In this document: in pieces, positions 1-11,075 of the stretch
How the letters are laid out: every line of letters begins with the position of its first letter
Numbering within the stretch: position 1 is the first letter of the stretch
NCBI GenBank assembly: GCA_029721435.1
Contig: CM056592.1
Coordinates: 34,793,611 to 34,857,610 of the forward strand
Reading direction: 5' to 3'
Length of the DNA stretch: 64,000 nt
Source of the DNA: Gymnothorax reevesii
Lineage: Eukaryota > Chordata > Actinopteri > Anguilliformes > Muraenidae
Translations under genes and position numbers: made by a program
Notes under the pieces: generated by a model
The model's input: the letters and a program-made list of their open reading frames with translations, nothing else
Database searches by the model: none
What the model was told of the DNA's origin: nothing

Positions 1-1031
1 GGTGTTTCGTTTTGCTTTGAACATGTACATGCGGGAACTCGTGTGAGCACGAACACACTCTGTTGTATTATTTTTGTGAGCTAGCCCCTTAACCCCTCCA
101 TGTATTCAGCAATAATGTGAATTTTGTGTGAACTTTAGGCGAGCTGTTTCATTTTTTATCCAAGGCCTACAAGTTTCTATACTGTTGTGATGACCAGTTA
201 CATCCTTAAACAATGAATTCATATTGTCTCTAATAACTTCTCAAGATTTACTCTTTTTAGAAGTGAAGATTCATACACTCCGGGCCTCATTTAATACTTC
301 ACATGGCAAGGTTGGATAAAATACCCCTCATTCAGATTAGAATTTCGTGTTTTTAGTTCAGTTTAAATGTAACTCCATTCCATAATTTTATTCAGTGAAT
401 TCTTGGCGGATATGTCATGGCTTTCACTCATTTATTCAATCGTGTTTTTTATTGAGTAATTACATAGCTGTTGCGCTGTAAAGAGCAAGGAAATGTATGT
501 CATTTTTTAATTACTATTACAAGTTATCCTCTCTCTGCCATTTGCCTGGGTTCGAATTGCGTTGGCTTCTGCTTTATGCTGGAAAAAAACAAAAACAAAA
601 AACAACAACAAAAAAAAAAACCCCACGAAAGGGTAGACAGAGGCAATTTCTTGCTGAGAAACTTATTTTAATATTAAACCTACTGTAATCCTGAAATATC
701 TTGGCAGCGCACCCGGGCTGCTCTTTAATGTGCAGTTCAAATCCATGCCCATAGTGTATTAAACCGTCGTATAAATGGCAACTCGCGTTCCTGTGAGCTT
801 TCCCTCAAAGTTTCCGCGACACAACAATGACGAAGGGGCATCGCATTGTCTCGACAACACTTGTTCAGGGATAGCCATCTTATCGCCGCACTCCAGACTG
901 GGGTAAACACAAAGGATGCATTTTCCCCTCCTGCTTTCTCTAACGCGTTTGATGCGGCTATGACTCAGTAATGTTTCCGCGGCGCTCCGTAAGGTATCGT
1001 GCCGTTTGCAGCCGATTTATTATTGACTTTG
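1..1031. other. Intergenic DNA, no gene seen
   Basis: This is AT-rich unique-looking sequence. Short open frames near 471-688 run through an A-rich stretch and have no domain-like features. I recognise no repeat family here and no splice-site-bounded exon. Confidence 0.5.
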
Positions 1032-1119
1032 TCCTCTCTCTCTCTGTCTCTCTCTTTCTCTCTCTCTCTCTCTGTCTCTCTCTTTCTCTCTCTCTCTCTG
1101 TCTCTCTCTCTCTCTCTCA
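1032..1119. repeat. (CT)n microsatellite with TTTC and TGTC interruptions
   Basis: About 88 bases are almost pure CT dinucleotides, broken at regular spacing by TGTC and TTTC. The interruptions recur about every 30-40 bases, which suggests that a short compound block was itself duplicated. The Ser/Leu-rich and Arg/Glu-rich reading frames across it are by-products of the dinucleotide. Confidence 0.95.
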
Positions 1120-2165
1120 CCTGCTTGATTTTATTTCTCGAATACAAGTTCACTTTGCATACTGGCGCAAGAATGTCAGCCCCCCCTCCCCCCGTCACGG
1201 TTGTGCAGCGGGAAGGATAACCTAAACTTTTTTTTTTTTTTTTTGCGATTTCAGTCCTTCCTTCGCGCATTCTCACATTTGTTTTCATCATATTTATATT
1301 TTTAGCATAAATTTTCTCTTATCACTGACAAATGGCTACAGAAACTCCCTGGCCATCTCTACTCTGAGTGTCAAGGCAGCAGCCTTCCCTGACGTGTTTT
1401 GATTTTGTCCAGTGTATTGACAGGCTACTACCAGCAGGATTTGAATATATTGTAAATTATTGTGACATTAAATGATACCGATTAATTGTAGCACCTCACT
1501 AAATATTGGTAACTTTACAATTACGGTTTCTTCCATTCTTTCATCAATGGTGGCCTTGTATTAAAGAACATCTTACTTTACATTTTTTCCTCGGTGAATG
1601 TCAGTCCATTTCATTATCTTAAGCAATGAAAGATAAAGTATACAGGGACACAAATATGCATGCAGCTAAAACCACTAAAGCGTCATTGTACAATGACTGT
1701 TTTGTGAACTATGGTCAGGTTAAGGATGCGAGATTGATTAGCAGACATGGCTTGAAACAGTGGTGTTACCCTTTAGCTTGCAGTCCATATCATGGTTATG
1801 ACACTGGATAGTTTCATGATATTCTGAACAACGCGTGAAAATGTTAACAAAATAAAATCTGACAAAACAGCTGCCAGACTTGCTTCCTTTGAAATAAGAG
1901 TGCGTCCCGAAGTTATCTGGTTTGATTAGCTTTTTTTTTCTATCGACAGTAGCGCACCATTTGGCTTGAGCATCGTTGTCTCGCTAGAGTCTGTGAAATG
2001 GCAGTGTAATACGGTACCTTCCTATTCTTAAATGGGCAAAAATATGAACAAACGTTAGAGAGAATGTTATGTCTCTCAGAATGACTGCAGCTGCTGGAAT
2101 TGTGTTACCCTTTGGTTTCCACTACATCTGTGTAGTTATATTGCATCTAATTTTGTAACAAGGAG
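1120..2165. other. Intergenic DNA, no gene seen
   Basis: Unique-looking sequence with an 18-base poly-T run near 1227-1244. One 61-codon open frame at 1626-1811 has no recognisable domain or gene context and is not called. Confidence 0.5.
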
Positions 2166-2703
2166 GTATTACTCATAGACTGTATAAAAAGATGGACGAA
2201 GCTACCGTGACGTCACCCATTGGTTTCAGCATACCATAAAGGTAACCTCGATTTCGGCAATTTGAATTGCGCCATGTTGTCATTTTCAAACCGGATGTGA
2301 TTTCTGTTGGACGAGAGCATGTACTGAAGGTCCAGGGAGGACCGTGGCTCTGGATTTGACCGTATCGGACGAGGACCAGAGGATAGCCACGCCCCTATTC
2401 TGGCTCTATCCTTTATTCTAGTCTATATGGGACCATAATTTACAAAAAAGAACATCATGATGTATCAAAGGAGACTTGAAACTTGCTATAGCTACCATAA
2501 AATAATGTGAAAAATCATCATTTAAATAAAAAATCAGGTGGGAAAGTAGGGTCATTTTCTCGCATTGAACTTCTTTCTGCAGCCACCGATGTCGCCATCC
2601 GCTGGCCATTAAATAGAATGCCATTTTACGGTACTTCCGCATGGATTTAATTTTTCAGACCAGGGTGCTGCGTCCTTCTTTTTATACAGCCTATGGTATT
2701 ACT
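2166..2703. mobile_element. Foldback MITE with 8-bp target duplication (hAT-like)
   Basis: The element proper spans 2174-2695 (522 bp). Its ends form an inverted repeat: 25 bases at 2174-2198 starting CATAGACTGTATAAAAA pair with 2671-2695 at 23 of 25 positions. It is flanked by a perfect 8-bp direct repeat, GTATTACT, at 2166-2173 and 2696-2703. An 8-bp duplication is typical of the hAT and P superfamilies, so this is probably a non-autonomous hAT-like element, although the termini do not start with the usual CAG of hATs. It has no transposase open frame. The AT-rich interior includes the palindrome GTGACGTCAC (CRE-like) at about 2207-2216. Confidence 0.85.
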
Positions 2704-3847
2704 AGGTTAGTCCAATAAAAGTGACATGGACCAAAAGCTAAAAGTCTTCATATTGAAACAAGAGAATGTTTGTAAAGTAGTTTATGCCTTTATGATACAC
2801 TACCTTGGTTCTGAAAATTCACAGAATTCCTCTAGTGAAAATTACATGATTTACTTTTTGTGTATTTTCAGAGCAAAGCGTAATTAAGTTGATCACTGTT
2901 ATTACCTCCTTTGAATCTACTCATAAAATAACCTCTCTATACCAAATTATTTACAATTTAACAGAGCAGGGATATGAATGAATGTTGATTGTAATGATGT
3001 GCTTCAATAAATTGCTCTTGTTGGGGTCCGATGGAAATTACCACTGGAATGAGAGGAGTGGGTTGCAGGGTGAATTGTGTAATGATATAACAAAGAAATA
3101 ACCTTCTCATTTGCAGCAACGTCCTCACTGATATATAAGCACTGTCTTTATTTGTTGAGGTGAGTATTTAGTGATTGTCAGCACTTGTTTTGACAGGTGT
3201 TCATTTTTCAATGGTCACCCTCTGATGGCCACTCTTAATGTGCGATCATCCTTCCCTTGCACTTTCAGTGCGTCTCCGAAAATATCTGCATGTTTCAGTA
3301 TCAGTGACCAAATATAGGTGAGTGAACTGCTGAGCGAAGAGACGCAGATACACGAGCACAAACACTCACACGCAGGCACACACACGCAGATCCACAATCG
3401 AACAGAATCACACCATTCTGGATGACTGTACAGTATACAGAATATATATGTACACTATAAACAGACATTGTGGATCAACTGAGCAGATTTTCAGTCAATT
3501 AAATTCTAATACGGAGGCCATTTTTTAACTTTTAAACTAAACGTCAGTACTGTAATGAAGCTACTTGACTGCGTGCGGAGAGGAAGCTGTAAGAGCAAGC
3601 AATTCGGGAGTTATAATTGAAAAACAAGTTAAACTTAAAGAATTTTTGTGAAGAATTAATTTCCGGATAAATCTCTTCAGGGCTCCGATGTTAATTTCAG
3701 GAAATGACTGACCCAGCAATCTTTACGGCAGCTACAGTTTTCAGTCGATCCCACCTATCGGCAATACCAGCTCAAAACAAGATTCTAAAGTAATGATGAC
3801 CCATCTGTCTGAATGTTTGCAGTTGGGGGAGTAACTTTGCTCAGTCG
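2704..3847. other. Intergenic DNA, no gene seen
   Basis: AT-rich unique-looking sequence. A CA-rich patch near 3355-3395 gives a Cys-rich minus-strand open frame that reflects composition only. Confidence 0.5.
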
Positions 3848-4016
3848 ATAGCCAGGTGCATCAACTTTGTTTGGTGCACGAGAGATCTGCAAAGATTATT
3901 CCACAGAGCAATGTTATGTTTTTCTGAGAAAATAGCCAGGTGCATCAACTTAACTCAGTCCATGGGAGATCTTTAGAGATTATTCTTAAGGGGAATGTTA
4001 AGTTTTTCTTAGGAAA
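3848..4016. repeat. Two-copy 84-bp tandem duplication
   Basis: Copy one (3848-3931) and copy two (3932-4016) both begin ATAGCCAGGTGCATCAACTT. They continue through related GAGATCT, AGATTATTC, AATGTTA and GTTTTTCT blocks. The middle 20 bases have diverged, so the duplication is not recent. Confidence 0.8.
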
Positions 4017-5210
4017 CCATTTAAACTCACTGTTGGATTCAGTACTTTTCCAAAACCTCAAAGAGGTTATCTATATCCTGTTTAACTTCATACAAAATTA
4101 AAAGGTTTGATGCTTTCTAGAGCAGATCAAAGGGCAATATGAGCATTGATCTTGTAGTCTGAATTTTTGTGCGTGGGATCAATTGACAATGCATATGCCT
4201 CCGGGCCAATTTTTTTCTCTCTGCATTACAAAAGATTTTCCAAAGAGATGGGTGGTAATCTGCCAGTTCTGCAAGATTTAAAGTGAGCGACACATCTCTT
4301 GTCACTAAATAGTATAAACATTAGAAAACTAAATACAAATAGTGTTGCACAGTGATGTAAGTTATCAAATTCTAAGCAGTTAGAAACCTCCTAAGCGCTT
4401 TTAAACAAGTCGTCGCATTTTAGGGTTTTCAACAGCACAAGATGATTAAATTTGTAATTTTTTGAAAATTTATTTCAGCGCTCCAAGGGTTAAGTGAAGG
4501 AGATGTCAACACATTCCCTGAAAATGCTCCAACACCTGATCTACAGATGTAGAGCACCTTCATGCATCATACTTGCTCAAAGAATGTTTACAAATGTATG
4601 CTTTATAAGATGTGAAGGAAGTCATACGTTTATTTGCTCCTTTGCATACCATTTTAGTCCATATAGCTAGTTGGACAATCAGAATATGATACGTTTGAGA
4701 CATCTCACTCAGGCATTCTAACCAAATTTCTTTTGGCAAAACAAAGGCATAATCTTGTAAGATCCATTCTCAATCTCATCTTTTCCTCTTTTTTTTGTAT
4801 TGAGTTTGTCAAGTTGAATTTCTGTCAGATATCATGGGCCTGATATTTCTTATGCAGTACACAAGAAATATTACCACCTCCTTTATGATCCATCAGTAGG
4901 GATGATTCTGCTTCATTTGTCTAAATGCATGCACAGACTATGCAATAGCTGTTAGAAGGCATGATTGAAAGAGGAGCGATCTGTTCTGTGAGGTTGGGTA
5001 AACTTCAGTGCCAATACTGCTACCCCATGTTGGGCCTCTGTTGTTCATGTGAGGGAATGGCCAGTGCAAAATATACTTCATTCTTTTGTTTCTGTTAAGG
5101 CTCTTGTCTGTATTTTAGGGCACTAGTAAATTACCCGTGGCAAGAATAATTTTGACTGTGCGAGCATCGAGATGGAAATACAGCAGTTACATTTGTAAAG
5201 GGCTATGCCA
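4017..5210. other. Intergenic DNA, no gene seen
   Basis: Unique-looking AT-rich sequence. The longest open frame (62 codons, minus strand, 4117-4305) has no family resemblance I can recognise. Confidence 0.5.
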
Positions 5211-5750
5211 CACCCTTATCCCCAAGAGGTCATTTTTTGTGACGACCTACGTCCACGTACCAAGTTTCATGAAAATCTGTCCAGGGAGATCGGAGATGCG
5301 AAAAAATGACCTTTGACCCCAGTGACCTTGATTTCTCTTGACGACCTACGGTTTGACCTTTGACCCTCGTGACCTTGTCCTTTGACGGAACGGACCTGTC
5401 GCGGTCATTTCTTGTGACGACCTACGTCCACATACCAACTTTCATGAATACGGTGACCTTTGACCCTCATGACCTTGACCTTTGACGGAACGGACCTCTC
5501 GCGGTCATTTCTTGTGACAACCTACGTCCACGTACCAACTTTCATGAAAATCTGTCCAGGGAGATGGGAGATGCGAAAAATTGACCTTTGACCCCAGTGA
5601 CCTTGACCTTTCAAAAAACTAACCCCTCAAGGACAATTCCAAGGACAACCTACATAGACCCACCAAGTTTGGTGAAGATCCGTCAGAGGACCTTGGAGGA
5701 GTAGGGGAACAAACAGACAGACAGACAGACAAACGTTCCTAAAATTATAG
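5211..5750. repeat. Interspersed repeat with internal TGACCTTTGACC copies
   Basis: The block contains internally repeated modules. 'GTGACGACCTACGTCCA' or a close variant occurs near 5240, 5415 and 5516, and 'TTTCATGAAAATCTGTCCAGGGAGAT' variants occur near 5265 and 5540. TGACCTTTGAC recurs at about 5307, 5354, 5454, 5476 and 5582. The block ends in a short (CAGA)n run at 5711-5732. This vocabulary occurs in dispersed repeats of many animals, so I read it as a mobile-element remnant, but I cannot assign a superfamily. No terminal inverted repeat or coding frame is visible. Confidence 0.7.
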
Positions 5751-8054
5751 TATGATTATTGCAATAAAATTATTATGTATTTTGTTATTCAAAATATTAA
5801 AGAGAGTTATTGCGTGCATTGCTGTTGTTTAGAAAAAAAAACAAAAAACAAAATTGCATTCTGCTTGATTCGGCAAGTGAAATCGCCTGGGTCTCAGCGG
5901 CGTACCAGTCATTGCTCTGTATTGTGGAGTACAATACACCACGAAGAGCTACTTTGGCTATTGTGCAGTTTGGCCATAGTAGTATGTCATTCAAGTGTCA
6001 TTGATGTATTGGTGAATTTCCTGCTGGTGACATGCTGTATAGCCAAAGTTTTGACTGGCTACGATCACTTGCCACCAAAATGCAATGTCATATAATTTTG
6101 TAGAAATTTAATGAATTAACAGTGGGCATACAAGGCTGGAGTAATTGATTTTTTGACTGCAAAATAGAGGTCATTATAATTGCTTGGAACACAGGTCTGG
6201 AAATCCTTCAGGGAAAGATTTCATTCGCAATCCTTGTCAGGTAAGTTTGCAATACTCATTGACTGTATGTGCAATTCTTCCTCATGGAATTATTCATGTT
6301 ATACTCTGTAAATCATTGAAAATGTAGCTCATAGTACACATTCCTTATTCCAAAAATTACCATTTAAAAGTGAGTAGGATCAAATTAAATCCAGTAAAAC
6401 AAATTTTTCTTTTTTAGTCTAACTTTGTGGCATGACTGACATGTTCAGGGCATTCGTTAACAATGCCCTTATATACACACCTATGGGTGAGCAACGCTGA
6501 CTGCGAGAAATGGCACACAAGCTCCACTGCTGGGTTTTTATTATCTTTCCAAAGTATGCCAAAAGTCATAAACATTGATGATGCAATGAAACACAGTGCA
6601 ATCATTATACATTATTTATATTGTCCCACTAATAGCGTCAGGCGTAGTAACAGACACATTATTCTGTTAGTCAGCACCATCCAGTGAAATTATAAATAGG
6701 TTGCGCTTCAGTTCAGACATGGTTTTCCGAAATCAAATTGCAGACTGGCTCATGTTTTGGAAAGATACCAAATATCGTCTTACGCAACCCTATTTAAATG
6801 ACCTTCGCACTTGTGTCATCTAATTTAATCCAGAAAACACCCCTGGAATATAACTACACTCTTAATACTCAGCTCTCCGCATGCTTGTGTGTAGCCCTTT
6901 AAAAAATCTGGTTCGTCCTTGCAGCTGGAGAAAAATAGGAAAAGGTGTCGCCATCACCCTGTGCTCATAACGCACACGGAAAAATTGGGCCCGACAAGTC
7001 TCGTCCTTTGCAAAAGAGAAAAGTTTAGTTTGCATGAAAAGCTTTATAACTTGTTTTGAGGGCAGTAATCAGCTGTGTACACCTCATTGGCCAGTTTTCA
7101 GAACTAGTGAACTGCGGAAAATCGCCTGTCGCAGCGCTTCTCTCTAGGGTAAGGGACACAAGTATTTAATATGCCCACTCTCTGTCATCTGATGAAATTA
7201 GTTGATCAAATTAAATGGGGGAAGGTAGGCGTTTGGAGGGATTTTCTGTACTTCTAAGGCTTTTGGAACAGGTGTTTGGGATTAAGGACTCTCTGAAATA
7301 CTCAATTATACATCTGATGCTCATTAAATTTGTACCAATGTAATTGTTATGTCCACAACTAATATAATAGGTTATTGCCTCTTTTCCTCTGCATCATCTC
7401 GGTCTATTTATTTTTTTTGTTGTTCTTTTTGGAATGGGACGTCTGGTTTATTTTAACGATGTCTGTCATGCTGCAGCTGCGCCTGTTCGATGCTGCCTCC
7501 TTTGCTCTCGAAAAGTGCTGTCCAGCGGCACAGCTATCGGCCCGTTTTCAGGGAGCTTTAGCCCTCTTAGAATATTCTTTCGCCTCCCCCCCTAACCAAC
7601 ACAAATATTCTACATTTTCAGTTTAAATATAATCAATAGCTGGGAGAGAGTAGACCAGAACAGCCCTCCCTGTGTAAAAGCAGAGCCCCCATTCATTAAT
7701 CACCTGTTTCGTCCATGTCGCCGTCGATGATGCTACCAAAATCTGCGCGTGAGAAAACGGAATTGCATGTTTTTTTAGATTTTCATTATTATTTGCGAAT
7801 CATCCTCATGATCTTCGCAGTTAATATTGGACATTGCCATTTTTAACGTTTTCCTGAGATTTCGCGGTCATGTTATGGCTGTTGGCCCCCCGGCGATTTG
7901 ACCCCCCTTTAAAATTTGACTATGTTGAGGCTGGAAGGAGGGGTCTGTGGATGGGAGGAGAGCAGAGCTGAGGCAGCTCCTCAGGGGTGAGGGTTGAGAC
8001 GTTGGGCGCGGAGGTGAGGCAGGGCTGGAGCTCAAAAGCAGAAGGGGGGGGGGG
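5751..8054. other. Intergenic DNA, no gene seen
   Basis: Unique-looking sequence. The open frames of up to 106 codons near 5775-6095 overlap on both strands and lack coding-like features. No transposon ends were recognised. Confidence 0.45.
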
Positions 8055-8242
8055 GCGCCCGGTGGCTCATCGGTCCAAGCGCGCCCCATAAAGGCTGTGT
8101 CCTTCCCGCGGCGACCCGAGTTCGACTCCGGCTCGGGTCATTCGCCGCATGTCTTCCCCAACCTTCTTGTCTCTCTCTACTCTGCAACTGTCAAACAAAG
8201 GTGAAAATCCCCCCCAAAAAACAATCTTTATTATAAAAAAAA
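8055..8242 (+). mobile_element. tRNA-derived SINE
   Basis: The head resembles a tRNA gene used as a pol III promoter. A box A-like TGGCTCATCGG lies at 8063-8073 and a box B-like GTTCGACTCC at 8120-8129, with a spacing of about 46 bases. After the head comes a CT-rich body (CTTCTTGTCTCTCTC), then an A-rich tail (8213-8242) with TTATAAAAAAAAA. Head, body and A-rich tail in this order identify a SINE in the plus orientation. The head lies right after a poly-G run, so the exact 5' end is uncertain. It is not a functional tRNA: the cloverleaf is not maintained. Confidence 0.8.
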
Positions 8243-9395
8243 AGCAGAAGAGGACGGTGGAGGCCAGCGCTGGGGTCAAAGCTGGACCACAAAATGAGAA
8301 CAAAATATATTCTGGTCGTGGCTTTTGGTTGAGGCTCCCACACCATAAAACCTGCGTCCATTCAACTAAGACCATTGTTAAAATTCCTATCTGAGTGCAA
8401 TTCGTCAGCAGAACAAGCAAACAATAAAATGCTGGACTTTGTCAACTGCATCCGCAGAACTTTTTGCTAACTTCTGATTAACTTCAAAGATTTTGGGCCA
8501 AAATAATAAATCTACTTAACTGTAACTTACTCAATTCAGCTGAACCTTGAGATGAAATTTAAATTTAACTTTAGCATATCACTGTTGGCGTGGGCATGGA
8601 AACTGTGGGTGCCTTGCTGGACTCTTAATCCTCCCTATTTTTAAAATTCTCTTTTATTTAGTTTATTTAGTCAGAATGTACGTCCATAACTGTTAGCTCA
8701 GCTGATGTTTTTTTCCAAGTGCTCAGGCAGCGCGGAAGATTGCAAACTGTGAGATGTGAGCGATGTAGCCGTTGTACCAGGGAGCTGCACTTCACTTAAC
8801 CAAAGTGAAGCTATCGTCCGATCTCGCTAGCTAAACCCCTCCCTCTACGGTCATGAATTTAATTCCGTGCAACAGGGAGGATCACTTCAGCAAAAATGAG
8901 CGTTTCAGCTGGGTCGACTGCTTAAGAGGTCTGAGCTGACAGTTCCCTGCAATTTTCAGCGGAGGCTGGAAGATTGATGCCTTTGGATATTGCTGGATGG
9001 TTCACTATCTGGACAGCTGGCACGCAGTGTCTCGCCAGCGCAGACCTATAAAGGCTATTCATGAGATGAAGCCTGTCCGTTTTGACTACATTGTGGCGAC
9101 AACAAATCAGGTATAAACCGAGTTGCTGTTTTATTCATTGCAGGGGAGAGATGTGGGCACAGGAAATTCTACTGTCGGGCACCTCTTTCATTCTGTCTTT
9201 CAATTCTCCTCTCTGCTGTTTGGGTGCATATGAATGGCCGGAAAGTTGCGTGGAAATATCGCTCAAACACCGGCAGCCGTCTCTGAACCCTCTTCTCTTC
9301 CAGCGTGACAGTGACAGAAGAATTGTGTCTGCAGTGTGTTTCAAAGGCTTTGGCTGTACAGTGCTCCTCGATTTTTAAGCAAAAGATATTGTGTT

Positions 9396-9398
<3 letters not shown>
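8243..9398. other. Intergenic DNA, no gene seen
   Basis: Mostly unique sequence. The stretch 8920-9350 is less AT-rich than its surroundings and has overlapping open frames on both strands (98 codons plus, 132 minus), but neither shows a domain or splice-bounded exon. Confidence 0.45.

Positions 9399-9437
<39 letters not shown>
9399..9437. repeat. (GA)n microsatellite
   Basis: Nearly perfect GA dinucleotide tract of about 38 bases, followed by AAATAAAGAAAG. Confidence 0.95.
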
Positions 9438-9440
<3 letters not shown>

Positions 9441-10240
9441 AAGAAAGTAATGTGGAAGGAATGAAAAAATAAGAAAGCATAAAGGAAAAAACACCCCTCT
9501 GTTTCCCCTCATCAGATAAGTTGATCACTTTAAAGGACCGAGGTAAACAGCTAATGGCGGCCTGCATGGGATTGCGCCTATACTGGAAGAGAGGAAAAGC
9601 CTCATAATTTCAGCGATGGACTCTTTATACACATGATTTATTGAGGGTCTCATCTCCAAAAGCACAGCATTATGCTGCCTTACCAGCAGTGGTGTAATGT
9701 ATTCAACACCTCCCACACACAGCTATCTCCATCCAGCAGCATTACCAGCAATTATATAACATTCTACTTATATCCACACCACTGGGATTAGCCCTTTTTT
9801 AGCTAGCCTATTATGTACAGGCCTCTTATATTAAAAAATACAGAACTGCCGGTTAGCAGGTACTGCGTGCTTCATAATGTTTGCTGGAGGCTGGTAATGA
9901 ATTGGATGAATTGATGGATGTTTTGATACCGTTTTAATTTTTTAGTGGGGAAATATACGCGCGCACTTTTTTTTAAGCGTGATGAGAGTGTTCTCGCGCA
10001 CGATTCGCGCCGAGAAAGTGCTCAGTTACTGTTCAATTTTCCCTCGCTTTGATGTATCATTTAGCTCTCGAGTATCTCATATTTTCCCAGCAGTGTCACT
10101 GGTAAAATATGCAAAGGAGTCTAATGAGGGGATCTCTTGAGTACAGACCATACAGATTGTGTAGTCATTCCATTAATCCATGCCGGGGTGGTGTGTTATT
10201 CACTATTTCAGTGCGTCTGCACTGATGTATCTGTAATGAA
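9438..10240. other. Intergenic DNA, no gene seen
   Basis: Unique AT-rich sequence with a short CG-rich patch near 9958-10015 (CGCGCGC and CGCGCCGAG). No gene or named repeat is recognised. Confidence 0.5.
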
Positions 10241-10293
10241 GTGTGCGTCTGCGAGTGTGTTTGTGAGTATGTGTGTGTGTATGTGCGTGCATC

Positions 10294-10333
<40 letters not shown>

Positions 10334-10803
10334 TGTATATGTGCATGCATCCCTATGCGTGCGTGTTTGTGCGTATGTTTGTATGCACGTTTGTGTTGAT
10401 GGATGTGTGTGTGTGTGTGTGTGTGTCTTTGTGTGAGTGCATGTGTGAATATCTGTATGTGTATGCGTCTGTGTGTGTGTGTATGTGCGTGCGTCTGTAT
10501 GCGTGTGTGTTTGCGTGCATGTACATTCATCTGTGTGTGTGTGTGTGTGTGTGTGTGCGTGCGTGTGTGTCTTTGTGTGAGTGCATGTGTGAATATCTGT
10601 ATGTGTATGCGTCTGTGTGTGTGTGTAGGTGCGTGCGTCTGTATGCGTGTGTGTTTGCGTGCATGTACATTCATCTGTGTGCGTGTGCATGTGTGAGTGT
10701 CTTTGTGTGAGTGCATGTGTGAATATCTGTATGTGTATGCGTCTGTGTGTGTGTGTAGGTGCGTGCGTCTGTATGCGTGTGTGTTTGCGTGCATGTACAT
10801 TCA

Positions 10804-10849
<46 letters not shown>

Positions 10850-11003
10850 CGTGTGTGTCTTTGTGTGAGTGCATGTGTGAATATCTGTATGTGTGTGCGT
10901 CTGCGTGTGTGTGTAGGTGCGTGCGTCTGTATGCGTGTGTGTTTGCGTGTATGTACATTCATCTGTTTGTGTGTGTGCGTGCGCGCGTCTGTGTGTGTGT
11001 GTG
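10241..11003. repeat. Compound (TG)n minisatellite with a 130-158 bp higher-order unit
   Basis: This is more than 750 bases of TG-rich repeat. Embedded in it is a larger unit starting TCTTTGTGTGAGTGCATGTG at about 10426, 10570, 10700 and 10858, giving periods of about 144, 130 and 158 bases. Each unit continues with GAATATCTGTATGTGT, GTGCGTGCGTCTGTATGCG and GCATGTACATTCATCTG. Length differences come mainly from the pure TG run at the unit junction. The Cys/Val (plus) and Thr/His (minus) open frames of up to 264 codons are artefacts of the repeat. Confidence 0.95.
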
Positions 11004-11034
11004 AGAGAGGGAGAGAGGAGCAGGAGAGTGTGAA

Positions 11035-11071
<37 letters not shown>

Positions 11072-11075
11072 AAGA
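11004..11075. repeat. (GA)n microsatellite directly after the TG array
   Basis: GA-rich tract with GGA, CAGGA and AAAG interruptions. Together with the preceding TG array it forms one uninterrupted low-complexity block of about 830 bases. Confidence 0.9.

Noticed and set aside
965..1291. Arg/Glu-rich minus-strand and Ser/Leu-rich plus-strand frames
   Set aside because: Produced by the (CT)n tract. There is no complexity outside it.
8055..8130. Functional tRNA gene
   Set aside because: Box A and box B are present, but the arms do not pair into a cloverleaf and the sequence continues into a SINE body with an A-rich tail.
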